5,029 bases of DNA from Collinsella sp. (GTDB lineage Bacteria > Actinomycetota > Coriobacteriia > Coriobacteriales > Coriobacteriaceae): positions 9,319-14,347 of the forward strand of contig DXMJ01000037.1 of assembly GCA_019414265.1 (NCBI GenBank), given 5' to 3'. A program made the position numbers and the translations under genes. The notes under the pieces were generated by a model, which saw nothing but the letters and a program-made list of their open reading frames with translations, was not told the DNA's origin and searched no databases. Positions within the stretch are counted from its first letter, which is position 1. Each line of letters starts with the position of its first letter. Below are positions 1 through 5,029 of this stretch, one piece after another.

Positions 1-2207
1 CCATCTCGCGCGGACGCGTGACCTTTGTGGATGCCGCTCTGCCGCAGGGTGTGGTGGTGCCCGATGCCAACCTGGCCGTGTTCTCGATCGCCGACCTTAA
101 CGCCCGCATGGACGCCAACCGCGCGCGCAGCCGCCGCAAGGTGGACATTACGCAGATCACGTTCCCGTTTAAGCCGGGCGACTACGTGGTGCACGCCACT
201 CACGGCATCGCGCTCTTTAGCGAGATCGCGCGCCAGGAAGTGGGCGGCAAGGAGCGCGACTACTTTTTGCTGGAATATGCCGACGGCGACAAGCTCTACG
301 TGCCGCTGGAGCAGGTTGACCGCATTACGCGCTACGTTGGTCCCGACGGCGACAAGCCGCGCCTGACCAGGCTCAACACCGCCGACTGGACGCGTGCCAC
401 CAACAAGGCGCGCAAGAACGCCAAAAAGCTGGCGTTTGACCTGGTCGATCTGTATACGCGCCGCTCTTCGATTACCGGTATCGCTTGCCCGCCCGACACG
501 CCCGAGCAGATCGAGATGGAGCAGAGCTTCCCCTACGACGAGACGCGCGATCAGCTGGAGGCCATCGCCGATATTAAGGCCGATATGGAGGCGCCCAAGC
601 CCATGGACCGCCTGCTGTGCGGAGACGTGGGCTTTGGCAAGACCGAGGTCGCCCTGCGCGCGGCGTTTAAGTGCGTGGACTCCGGTCGCCAGGTCATGGT
701 GCTCTGCCCCACGACCATTCTGGCCCAGCAGCACTACGAGACGTTCTTTGAACGCTTTGCCCCGTTTGGCCTTGAGGTCGAGGTGCTCAGCCGCTTTCGC
801 ACGCCGGCGCAGCAAAAGCGCGCACTCAAGGCGTTTGCTGAGGGCACGATTGATGTGCTCATCGGCACGCACCGCTTGCTTTCTGCCGACGTGAACCCCA
901 AGAACCTGGGCATGGTGATCATCGACGAAGAGCAGCGCTTTGGTGTGCAGCACAAGGAGCAGCTCAAGAACCTGCGTGAGCAGATTGACGTGCTCACGCT
1001 TTCGGCAACGCCGATTCCGCGAACCATGCAGATGGCCACGAGCGGCGTGCGCGACATGAGCCTGATTACCACGCCACCGACCGGGCGTCGTCCCGTGATC
1101 GTGCACGTGGGGGAGTACGACCCCGATGTGGTGAGCGCGGCGATTCGCCTGGAGGTGGGTCGCGGCGGCCAGGTGTACTACGTGTCCAACCGCGTCAAGA
1201 CCATCGACGACGCCGTGGCGCGCGTGCACGAGGCCGCACCCGAGGCGCGCGTGGGCGTGGCGCACGGCAAGATGAGCCCGCGCGAGGTCGAGGACGTGAT
1301 GATCGAGTTCGCGACCAAAAAGATCGACGTGCTCATCGCCACGACCATCGTGGAGAGCGGCATCGACAACGCGTGCGCCAACACGCTGATCATCGAGGAC
1401 TCGCAGCGTCTGGGTCTGGCACAGCTCTACCAGCTCAAGGGCCGTGTGGGCCGCTCGGCCACGCAGGCATACGCGTACTTTATGTTCCCGGGCGAGCTGC
1501 CACTTACCGAGGAGGCGACGGCGCGTCTGACCGCACTGTCCGAGTTCCAGGACCTGGGCAGCGGCATGCGCATCGCCATGCGCGACCTGGAGATTCGCGG
1601 CGCCGGCTCGCTGATGGGCGCCGAGCAGCACGGCAACCTGTCGAGCGTGGGCTTTGACCTGTTTACGCAGATGCTGGGCCAGGCCGTGGCCGAGGCGCGC
1701 GGCGATGACGATGCCGGCGTGGAGGCGGCGAGCGTGGGTATTAACCTGCCGGCCGATTACTTCTTGTCCGAGGAGTACCTGCCGGCGGTGGACCAGCGCG
1801 TGCTCGTGTACCGTAAGCTCGCGGCGGCCGAGGACCTGGAGAGCATCGACGAGGTGCAGGAAGAGACCGAGGCCGCGCATGGCGAGCTGCCGTTGGCGGG
1901 ACTCAACCTGTTCAACCGCGCGCGCATCCGCATTCGCGGCGAGCGCCTGGGACTCGAGAGCGTTACGCTCAGCGGCGGTCGCATCACGTTTTTGGGCGTC
2001 GATGTGCCCAAGAAGGTGACCCTTGAGCTTAAGACGCGCTATGGCGCGGTGAGCTTTCCCAAGAGCCGCAAGCTGTCGGTGCCCTACAAGGCGGGCGCCG
2101 GCGCGGGCAGCGGCCTGGGTCGCGGTCTCGACGCCAACGACGGCACCGGCCCCGTGGCCGCGGCGCTCATGCTGCTGCAGCAGCTGGGCGCTACTGACGA
2201 TGACTAA
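1..2207 (+). CDS. mfd: Transcription-repair coupling factor Mfd, C-terminal two-thirds (5' partial)
   Basis: Mfd is an ATP-driven DNA translocase that displaces RNA polymerase stalled at DNA lesions and recruits the UvrABC excision machinery. The frame is open through the left edge (first whole codon at 3), so the gene starts outside the window. About 734 residues are visible, against roughly 1150 for E. coli Mfd. The visible order is: a CarD-like polymerase-interaction domain at about 165-345 (GDYVVH..HGI, then YADGDKLYVP); Walker A GDVGFGKT at 621-644; the DEEQ box at 924-935; SAT at 1002-1010; motif VI GRVGR at 1440-1454; the RecG/Mfd-type IRGAG segment from 1593; and the C-terminal TRCF domain around 1746-1830 (LPADYF, then VDQRVLVYRKLA). 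Every helicase motif is intact. The N-terminal UvrB-like region is not visible. The tail after about 2085 is rich in Gly and Ala, probably a flexible linker before the last helix. The family call is very secure. Confidence 0.97.
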   Translation, partial: ISRGRVTFVDAALPQGVVVPDANLAVFSIADLNARMDANRARSRRKVDITQITFPFKPGDYVVHATHGIALFSEIARQEVGGKERDYFLLEYADGDKLYVPLEQVDRITRYVGPDGDKPRLTRLNTADWTRATNKARKNAKKLAFDLVDLYTRRSSITGIACPPDTPEQIEMEQSFPYDETRDQLEAIADIKADMEAPKPMDRLLCGDVGFGKTEVALRAAFKCVDSGRQVMVLCPTTILAQQHYETFFERFAPFGLEVEVLSRFRTPAQQKRALKAFAEGTIDVLIGTHRLLSADVNPKNLGMVIIDEEQRFGVQHKEQLKNLREQIDVLTLSATPIPRTMQMATSGVRDMSLITTPPTGRRPVIVHVGEYDPDVVSAAIRLEVGRGGQVYYVSNRVKTIDDAVARVHEAAPEARVGVAHGKMSPREVEDVMIEFATKKIDVLIATTIVESGIDNACANTLIIEDSQRLGLAQLYQLKGRVGRSATQAYAYFMFPGELPLTEEATARLTALSEFQDLGSGMRIAMRDLEIRGAGSLMGAEQHGNLSSVGFDLFTQMLGQAVAEARGDDDAGVEAASVGINLPADYFLSEEYLPAVDQRVLVYRKLAAAEDLESIDEVQEETEAAHGELPLAGLNLFNRARIRIRGERLGLESVTLSGGRITFLGVDVPKKVTLELKTRYGAVSFPKSRKLSVPYKAGAGAGSGLGRGLDANDGTGPVAAALMLLQQLGATDDD

Positions 2208-2217
2208 CAAGTAAGTC

Positions 2218-2322
2218 GGTGGGACAAAGTTATCAGTAGTTTTTGTCCCAGGTGCGATAGTCGCATCGAGCCTGTCAACGCAAGCGACCCTGGGACAAAA
2301 CTACTGATAACTTTGTCCCACC
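2218..2322. repeat. Nested inverted repeat, REPIN- or MITE-like, between mfd and the PAP2 gene
   Basis: The left arm (2218-2252) and right arm (2289-2322) are reverse complements apart from one base: a T5 run at 2240-2244 faces an A4 run at 2297-2300. The outer 22 bases (2218-2239 with 2301-2322) pair perfectly, and the inner 8 (2245-2252 with 2289-2296) also pair. Each arm is itself a hairpin, because TGGGACAAA at 2220-2228 faces TTTGTCCCA at 2242-2250, and the same pair recurs at 2291-2299 and 2312-2320. The element therefore has four copies of one 9-mer in alternating orientation. The 36-base spacer starts with a third small stem, TGCGA/TCGCA (2253-2257 and 2261-2265). There is no T-tract after either hairpin, no open frame of note inside, and no obvious target-site duplication at the flanks. 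The structure is seen directly; that it is a dispersed mobile repeat is inferred. Confidence 0.85.
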
Positions 2323-2349
2323 ACGTTGCGGGTTGACCCTTCGCCCGAT

Positions 2350-2357
2350 GGAAAGGA
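2350..2357 (+). promoter_or_regulatory. Ribosome binding site setting the PAP2 start
   Basis: GGAAAGGA lies four bases upstream of the ATG at 2362 and matches the anti-Shine-Dalgarno consensus well. This favours that ATG over the in-frame TTG at 2326, which lies just past the inverted repeat and has no purine-rich sequence before it. Confidence 0.75.
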
Positions 2358-2361
2358 AAGC

Positions 2362-3225
2362 ATGTTCGGGTACATCTATAAGAAAGACGCCGCTGCCATT
2401 GCGGTTGTCCTGTGCCTTTGTCTGGGCGTGGGCAGTTTCTTCGATTATCAGATCTCGAGCGCGCTCTTCAATATCGGCAGCATGTACGGTCGCTTTATCG
2501 AGGCCGCTGGCGAGCTGCCGTTCGAGCTGACGGCGAGTATCGCGGGCGTCATGCTCGTGCGCGCGGTGCGTCCCGACTCCAGGGGGAGCAAATGGCTCGC
2601 CGTGCTCGGCATCCTCGTCAACGTTGGCCTGGCCGGCTACGAGATCGTCTCGTCCCTGAAGGTTGGCGGCAAACTCATCGCGGTTCAGCTGGTTCTGACG
2701 TTTGCATTGGTCATCGCGGCCAACCTCATCGCCTATCGCCTCACGCGCGACACCGACTCCGACGAGCTCACACGCTGGGCGCTGATGGTGCTTGCCGTGT
2801 GGGTCGCTCAGGCCATCATCCTCAACGTGATCGTCAAGCCGCTGTGGTCGCGCCCGCGCATGCGCGTGATCGAGGTCACGCCGGGGCTCAATTTTCAGCC
2901 GTGGTGGGTGATTGGCAATCCCGACAAGTGGAGCTATATCGCCGCCGGCGTGATCAAGGACGGCTTTAAGTCGTTTGCGAGCGGACACACGGCGCACGCG
3001 GCGATCGGCCTTATGCTCGCCGGGCTTCCCGCGGCGGCCTTTACGGAAAAGCCGTCGCGACGCCGCGTGGTCTTTTGGGTCGCTGCCGTGGTCGCGGCGC
3101 TCGTCGCCTTTGGCCGTATCGTGATCGGTGCACACTTTTTGACTGACGTGAGCTGCGGCTTTGCCCTGGTGTTGGCACTTGAGTGCCTTGCCGCGCGCAT
3201 TGCCTATCCTCACGGCGTACAATAG
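2362..3225 (+). CDS. PAP2-family integral membrane phosphatase
   Basis: Predicted 287-residue multi-pass membrane protein of the PAP2 superfamily (type 2 phosphatidic acid phosphatase-like). Members remove phosphate from lipid phosphates or pyrophosphates, such as phosphatidic acid, phosphatidylglycerol phosphate or undecaprenyl pyrophosphate, at the membrane. Hydrophobic segments lie near residues 10-27, 55-68, 78-97, 106-126, 138-158, 212-227, 235-250 and 263-280. The three catalytic motifs are recognisable: K159 to R166 (KPLWSRPR, spacing K-X6-R), then SGH at 207-209, then R252-X5-H258-X3-D262. H209 and H258 are the expected catalytic histidines. Two positions depart from the textbook motifs: M instead of P after R166, and A instead of P before SGH. 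The stretch around residues 178-190 (FQPWW) resembles a PAP2 subgroup I recall from Gram-positives. The ATG at 2362 is chosen for its ribosome site. The substrate cannot be assigned from sequence, and there is no lipid-synthesis neighbour to guide it. Confidence 0.88.
   Translation: MFGYIYKKDAAAIAVVLCLCLGVGSFFDYQISSALFNIGSMYGRFIEAAGELPFELTASIAGVMLVRAVRPDSRGSKWLAVLGILVNVGLAGYEIVSSLKVGGKLIAVQLVLTFALVIAANLIAYRLTRDTDSDELTRWALMVLAVWVAQAIILNVIVKPLWSRPRMRVIEVTPGLNFQPWWVIGNPDKWSYIAAGVIKDGFKSFASGHTAHAAIGLMLAGLPAAAFTEKPSRRRVVFWVAAVVAALVAFGRIVIGAHFLTDVSCGFALVLALECLAARIAYPHGVQ
3218..3223 (+). promoter_or_regulatory. Possible -10 element before the aldolase gene
   Basis: TACAAT overlaps the last codons of the PAP2 gene and matches the TATAAT consensus at five of six bases, 47 bases before the aldolase ATG. 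No good -35 lies at 16-18 bases: TTGCCT (3200-3205) is too close and TTGCCG (3188-3193) too far. It is a weak candidate only; the aldolase could equally be read from a PAP2 transcript. Confidence 0.22.
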
Positions 3226-3257
3226 CCCCACCTGAATCATCTGGCCGATACCTGGTA

Positions 3258-3265
3258 AGAGAGGA
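3258..3265 (+). promoter_or_regulatory. Ribosome binding site of the aldolase gene
   Basis: AGAGAGGA lies five bases before the ATG at 3271 and is the only strong purine run in the 45-base gap after the PAP2 stop. It supports this start and independent translation rather than coupling. Confidence 0.7.
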
Positions 3266-3270
3266 TTGCC

Positions 3271-4296
3271 ATGCTCGCGTTCAACAACGACTATTCCCAC
3301 GGCGCACATCCGGCGGTGCTGCAGGCGCTCGTCGACACCAACATGGAGCCGCAGCCTGGCTACGGCACCGATGCGCACACCGAGCGTGCCAAGCAGCTTA
3401 TTCGCGAGGCCTGTCAGGCTCCCGATGCCGACGTATTTTTGCTGGTGGGAGGCACGCAGACCAACGCGACGGTGATTGACATGCTGCTCGCGCCGTACGA
3501 GGGCGTGGTTGCCGCCGAGACCGGCCACGTTGCCTGCCACGAGGCGGGCGCCATCGAGTTTGGCGGCCACAAGGTGCTCACCATCCCCGGCTACGAGGGC
3601 AAGATGCACGCCGAGGATCTCGAGAACTATATCCAGGTGTTCTACGAAAACGAGAGCTACGAGCACACGGTGTTCCCGGGCGCCGTGTACGTGAGTCTAT
3701 CGACCGAGTACGGCACGCTGTACTCCAAGGCCGAGCTCGCGGCGATTCACGCGGTGTGCCAGAAGCGCGAGATTCCGCTGTTTGTGGACGGTGCTCGTCT
3801 GGCCTATGCACTGGCGGCCGATGAGTGCGACATTACCCTGCCCGAGCTGGCGCAGCTGTGCGACGTGTTCTACATCGGCGGCACCAAGTGCGGCGCGCTT
3901 TGCGGCGAGGCTGTGGTGTTCTGCGGCATGCACGCTCCGGCGCATCCCATTCCGCGTATTAAGCAGCACGGCGCGCTGTTGGCCAAGGGCCGCCTGACGG
4001 GCGTGCAGTTTGAGGCGCTCTTTACCGATGGCCTGTATTTTGAGATTGGTCGACAGGCGATTCAGACGGCCCAGGCGCTGCGTCGTGTGCTGCACGAGCG
4101 CGGTTACCAGTTCTTTTTGGAGACGCCCACAAACCAGCAGTTCGTGATTCTGCCCAACGAGGACATGGCCCGCATTCGCGAGCATGCGGCGATCGAGTAC
4201 TGGGAAAAGTACGACGATACCCACACGGTGGTGCGCTTTTGCACCAGCTGGGCCACGACGCAGGAGGACATCGACGCGCTGGCGGCTGTCCTGTAG
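3271..4296 (+). CDS. Threonine aldolase family PLP enzyme (beta-eliminating lyase fold)
   Basis: Predicted 341-residue cytosolic fold-type I PLP enzyme of the low-specificity L-threonine aldolase family, which splits L-threonine or L-allo-threonine into glycine and acetaldehyde. The protein opens with the family signature NNDYSHGAHP (5-14) and PGYGTD (29-34). GGTQTN at 60-65 should hold the cofactor phosphate. H86 in ETGH is the likely ring-stacking histidine. D173 in VDGAR pairs with the pyridine nitrogen, and K206 in YIGGTK is the Schiff-base lysine. R322 in VRFCTSWAT is the probable substrate-carboxylate arginine. Length and motif order are normal, so the enzyme should be active. Cysteines at 207, 211 and 218 sit next to the catalytic lysine, where I recall mostly V and F in relatives. 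It follows the PAP2 gene by 45 bases and precedes a strong terminator. The true substrate is uncertain: related enzymes accept several beta-hydroxy amino acids, so no ltaE symbol is given. Confidence 0.92.
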   Translation: MLAFNNDYSHGAHPAVLQALVDTNMEPQPGYGTDAHTERAKQLIREACQAPDADVFLLVGGTQTNATVIDMLLAPYEGVVAAETGHVACHEAGAIEFGGHKVLTIPGYEGKMHAEDLENYIQVFYENESYEHTVFPGAVYVSLSTEYGTLYSKAELAAIHAVCQKREIPLFVDGARLAYALAADECDITLPELAQLCDVFYIGGTKCGALCGEAVVFCGMHAPAHPIPRIKQHGALLAKGRLTGVQFEALFTDGLYFEIGRQAIQTAQALRRVLHERGYQFFLETPTNQQFVILPNEDMARIREHAAIEYWEKYDDTHTVVRFCTSWATTQEDIDALAAVL

Positions 4297-4298
4297 CC

Positions 4299-4307
4299 TG
4301 ATGTAAT
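4299..4307 (+). promoter_or_regulatory. Candidate extended -10 promoter for the acetyltransferase
   Basis: TGATGTAAT reads as an extended -10: TG, one base, then TGTAAT, which matches TATAAT at five of six positions. A poor -35, CTGGCG, lies 17 bases upstream at 4279-4284 with three matches. Transcription would begin near 4314, exactly at the foot of the terminator hairpin. The candidate matters because it is the only promoter-like sequence I see between the aldolase stop and the acetyltransferase. Confidence is low because such short matches arise by chance. Confidence 0.3.
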
Positions 4308-4314
4308 GACGAGG

Positions 4315-4357
4315 GGCCGCCTTGCGCTGGGTTTGGCGCAAGGCGGCCTTTGTTTTT
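4315..4357 (+). terminator. Strong Rho-independent terminator after the aldolase gene
   Basis: A perfect 13-base-pair G+C-rich stem joins 4315-4327 to 4336-4348 around an 8-base loop (TGGGTTTG). It is followed at once by TTTGTTTTT at 4349-4357. G-T and A-T pairs can extend the foot by about three. Placed 18 bases after the aldolase stop, it should end the PAP2-aldolase transcript. The reverse complement lacks a T-tract after the stem, so it acts mainly on + strand transcripts. Confidence 0.93.
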
Positions 4358-4361
4358 GAGA

Positions 4362-4369
4362 GAGAAGGG
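4362..4369 (+). promoter_or_regulatory. Ribosome binding site setting the acetyltransferase start
   Basis: The purine run GAGAAGGG ends four bases before the ATG at 4374. It decides against two other in-frame starts: TTG at 4350, which lies inside the terminator T-tract, and ATG at 4383, which is 13 bases from the run. Confidence 0.7.
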
Positions 4370-4373
4370 TTGT

Positions 4374-4955
4374 ATGACCGAGATGTCCGAGCCGGCGATT
4401 CGCCTGGCGACGCCCGAAGACGCGCCGGCGTTGCTTGCCATCTATGAGCCGTATGTGCGCCAGACGGCGATTACCTGCGAATACGAGGTGCCGAGCGTTG
4501 AGGAGTTCGCCGGGCGCATCGAGCGTACGCTCAAGCGCTATCCGTATCTGGTGATGGAGCTGGACGGGCGTCCGGTAGGCTATGCCTATGCGAGTCCGCT
4601 CAACAGCCGCGAGGCATACGACTGGTCGGTCGAGACGTCGATTTACCTGGCACGCGACGTGCGCCACGGCGGGCTGGGCCGCAAGCTGCACGATGCGCTC
4701 AAGCAGTGCCTGATTGCGATGGGCATCACCAACATGTGCGCGCTCATCGCCGTGCCGCACGACAAGGACGACGAGTATCTAACGCACAACAGCCAGGACT
4801 TCCATGCCCATATGGGATATCGCTTGGTGGGTGCTTTCGACCGCTGTGCCCAAAAGTTCGGCCGCTGGTACGACATGTGCTGGATGGAGCTGGTCCTGGC
4901 CGAGCGCACCCCCAACCAGCCCAAACCAACCTGGTTCCCCGACCTTCCCGCCTAA
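4374..4955 (+). CDS. GNAT N-acetyltransferase, phosphinothricin acetyltransferase-like
   Basis: Predicted 193-residue cytosolic acetyl-CoA-dependent N-acetyltransferase. The pattern matches the Pat/Bar/MddA branch of the GNAT superfamily, whose members acetylate the amino group of phosphinothricin, methionine sulfoximine or sulfone, or related small amines and amino acids. Visible signatures are: IRLATPEDAPALLAIY (9-24); ITCEYEVPSVEEF (33-45); the strand PYLVMELDGRPVGYAYA (57-73); WSVETSIY (84-91) with E87 as the likely catalytic or substrate-side acid; the acetyl-CoA pyrophosphate loop RHGGLG (97-102); and the closing block FHAHMGY (143-149) with KFGRWYDMCWMEL (161-173). The Pro-rich tail after about 179 looks disordered. 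In gut bacteria such genes are usually housekeeping or detoxifying and do not by themselves imply herbicide resistance. The gene stands alone: a terminator lies just upstream and an apparently convergent gene downstream. Family confidence is high; the substrate is unknown. Confidence 0.88.
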   Translation: MTEMSEPAIRLATPEDAPALLAIYEPYVRQTAITCEYEVPSVEEFAGRIERTLKRYPYLVMELDGRPVGYAYASPLNSREAYDWSVETSIYLARDVRHGGLGRKLHDALKQCLIAMGITNMCALIAVPHDKDDEYLTHNSQDFHAHMGYRLVGAFDRCAQKFGRWYDMCWMELVLAERTPNQPKPTWFPDLPA

Positions 4956-4992
4956 AACCACCACGGAGGCGTCTGTCCCCATTGTGGTGGTT
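4956..4992. repeat. 9-bp perfect inverted repeat between convergent genes
   Basis: AACCACCAC (4956-4964) is the exact reverse complement of GTGGTGGTT (4984-4992), with a 19-base loop. Within the loop, GG (4968-4969) can pair with CC (4979-4980). It starts directly after the acetyltransferase stop, and its right arm touches the stop of the reverse-strand frame. Read on the minus strand the stem is followed by two further Ts (four in a row) and then A, a weak terminator for the leftward gene. Read on the plus strand there is no T-tract. The loop carries GGGGACAGAC on the minus strand. Confidence 0.7.
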
Positions 4993-5029
4993 AGCCGATG
5001 GGCTCGGTGTATTTGGCGCGGTCGGTGCG
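4991..5029 (-). CDS. 3' tip of a convergent gene, product unknown (partial)
   Basis: Reading leftward from the window edge, twelve codons give RTDRAKYTEPIG and then TAA at 4993-4991. The codons (CGC, ACC, GAC, GCC, AAA, TAC, GAG, CCC, ATC, GGC) are the ones favoured by the four clear genes here. The stop falls exactly at the hairpin that separates it from the acetyltransferase. This fits the end of a convergent gene, but 39 bases cannot establish it, and no family is recognised. Confidence 0.45.
   Translation of the reverse strand, partial: RTDRAKYTEPIG

Noticed and set aside
18..20. GTG as a start codon for the first gene
   Set aside because: The frame is open to the window edge with sensible residues upstream, and the protein would lack the N-terminal third of Mfd. 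It is a truncated view, not a short gene.
394..894. Second + strand frame inside mfd (166 codons)
   Set aside because: It overlaps the polymerase-interaction and ATPase parts of mfd, and its composition is low-complexity Arg/Ser/Pro/Ala. It is a frame shadow.
2218..2322. The nested repeat as a classical intrinsic terminator or a tRNA-like cloverleaf
   Set aside because: No T-tract follows any of its hairpins, and it lacks tRNA landmarks such as a T-loop GTTCRA and an acceptor/anticodon arrangement.
2326..2328. TTG as the PAP2 start
   Set aside because: No ribosome site precedes it, it abuts the inverted repeat, and the ATG at 2362 has a strong site and starts the expected N-terminus.
2333..2338. 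TTGACC as a -35 element for the PAP2 gene
   Set aside because: The place for a -10 at 16-18 bases downstream falls on the ribosome site and start codon (GAAAGC and neighbours), so no promoter can be built from it.
2275..3666. Long open frame on the minus strand (463 codons) across the PAP2 gene and the start of the aldolase gene
   Set aside because: It runs antisense to two proteins with clear family motifs, crosses their intergenic gap and starts inside the aldolase. Its translation is rich in H, R, G and D with no recognisable domain, as expected for an antisense shadow in G+C-rich DNA.
3697..4341. Minus-strand open frame over the aldolase gene and into the terminator
   Set aside because: It is antisense to a conserved PLP enzyme, its 5' end lies inside the terminator hairpin, and its composition is Arg/Gln/His-rich shadow-like.
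4104..4760. Minus-strand open frame spanning the aldolase end, terminator and acetyltransferase start
   Set aside because: It crosses two real genes and a strong terminator and shows no protein motif.
4956..4992. Right-end hairpin as a + strand terminator for the acetyltransferase
   Set aside because: On the + strand the stem is followed by AGCCG, not by Ts. Only the minus strand has a short T-run.
1..5029. Defence system, prophage, CRISPR array or biosynthetic cluster
   Set aside because: Every stretch over 300 bases is filled by a recognised housekeeping-type gene. There are no regularly spaced repeats, integrases, transposases or toxin-antitoxin-like small genes.

Overview
The window looks like ordinary chromosomal DNA from a high-G+C Gram-positive gut actinobacterium of the Coriobacteriia, most likely Collinsella or a close relative. 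This rests on the base composition (rich in G+C by eye), the codon usage, and protein styles recalled from that group. No marker gene is present to prove it.

Layout. Positions 1-2207 hold the 3' two-thirds of mfd, the transcription-repair coupling factor, from just before its RNA-polymerase-interaction domain to the stop. Positions 2208-2361 are intergenic and are dominated by an elaborate nested inverted repeat (2218-2322). Positions 2362-3225 encode a multi-pass membrane PAP2 phosphatase. It is followed after 45 bases by a PLP-dependent threonine-aldolase-family enzyme (3271-4296). A strong intrinsic terminator (4315-4357) closes that pair. A GNAT acetyltransferase of the phosphinothricin-acetyltransferase type (4374-4955) begins only 16 bases after the terminator's T-tract. 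The last bases contain a second inverted repeat (4956-4992) and what appears to be the 3' tip of a gene on the opposite strand (4991-5029).

How the genes relate. All four clear genes are on the + strand, but they do not form an obvious pathway: DNA repair, a lipid-phosphate-type phosphatase, amino-acid cleavage and small-molecule N-acetylation. The PAP2 and aldolase genes may share a transcript because of their short spacing. The acetyltransferase is separated from them by the terminator and must use its own promoter or readthrough.

I see no defence system, prophage, transposase, CRISPR array, tRNA or rRNA. The parts most worth a second look are non-coding: the four-motif nested palindrome after mfd, the terminator packed against the acetyltransferase start, and the hairpin at the right end, which shares a GGGACA core with the first repeat.
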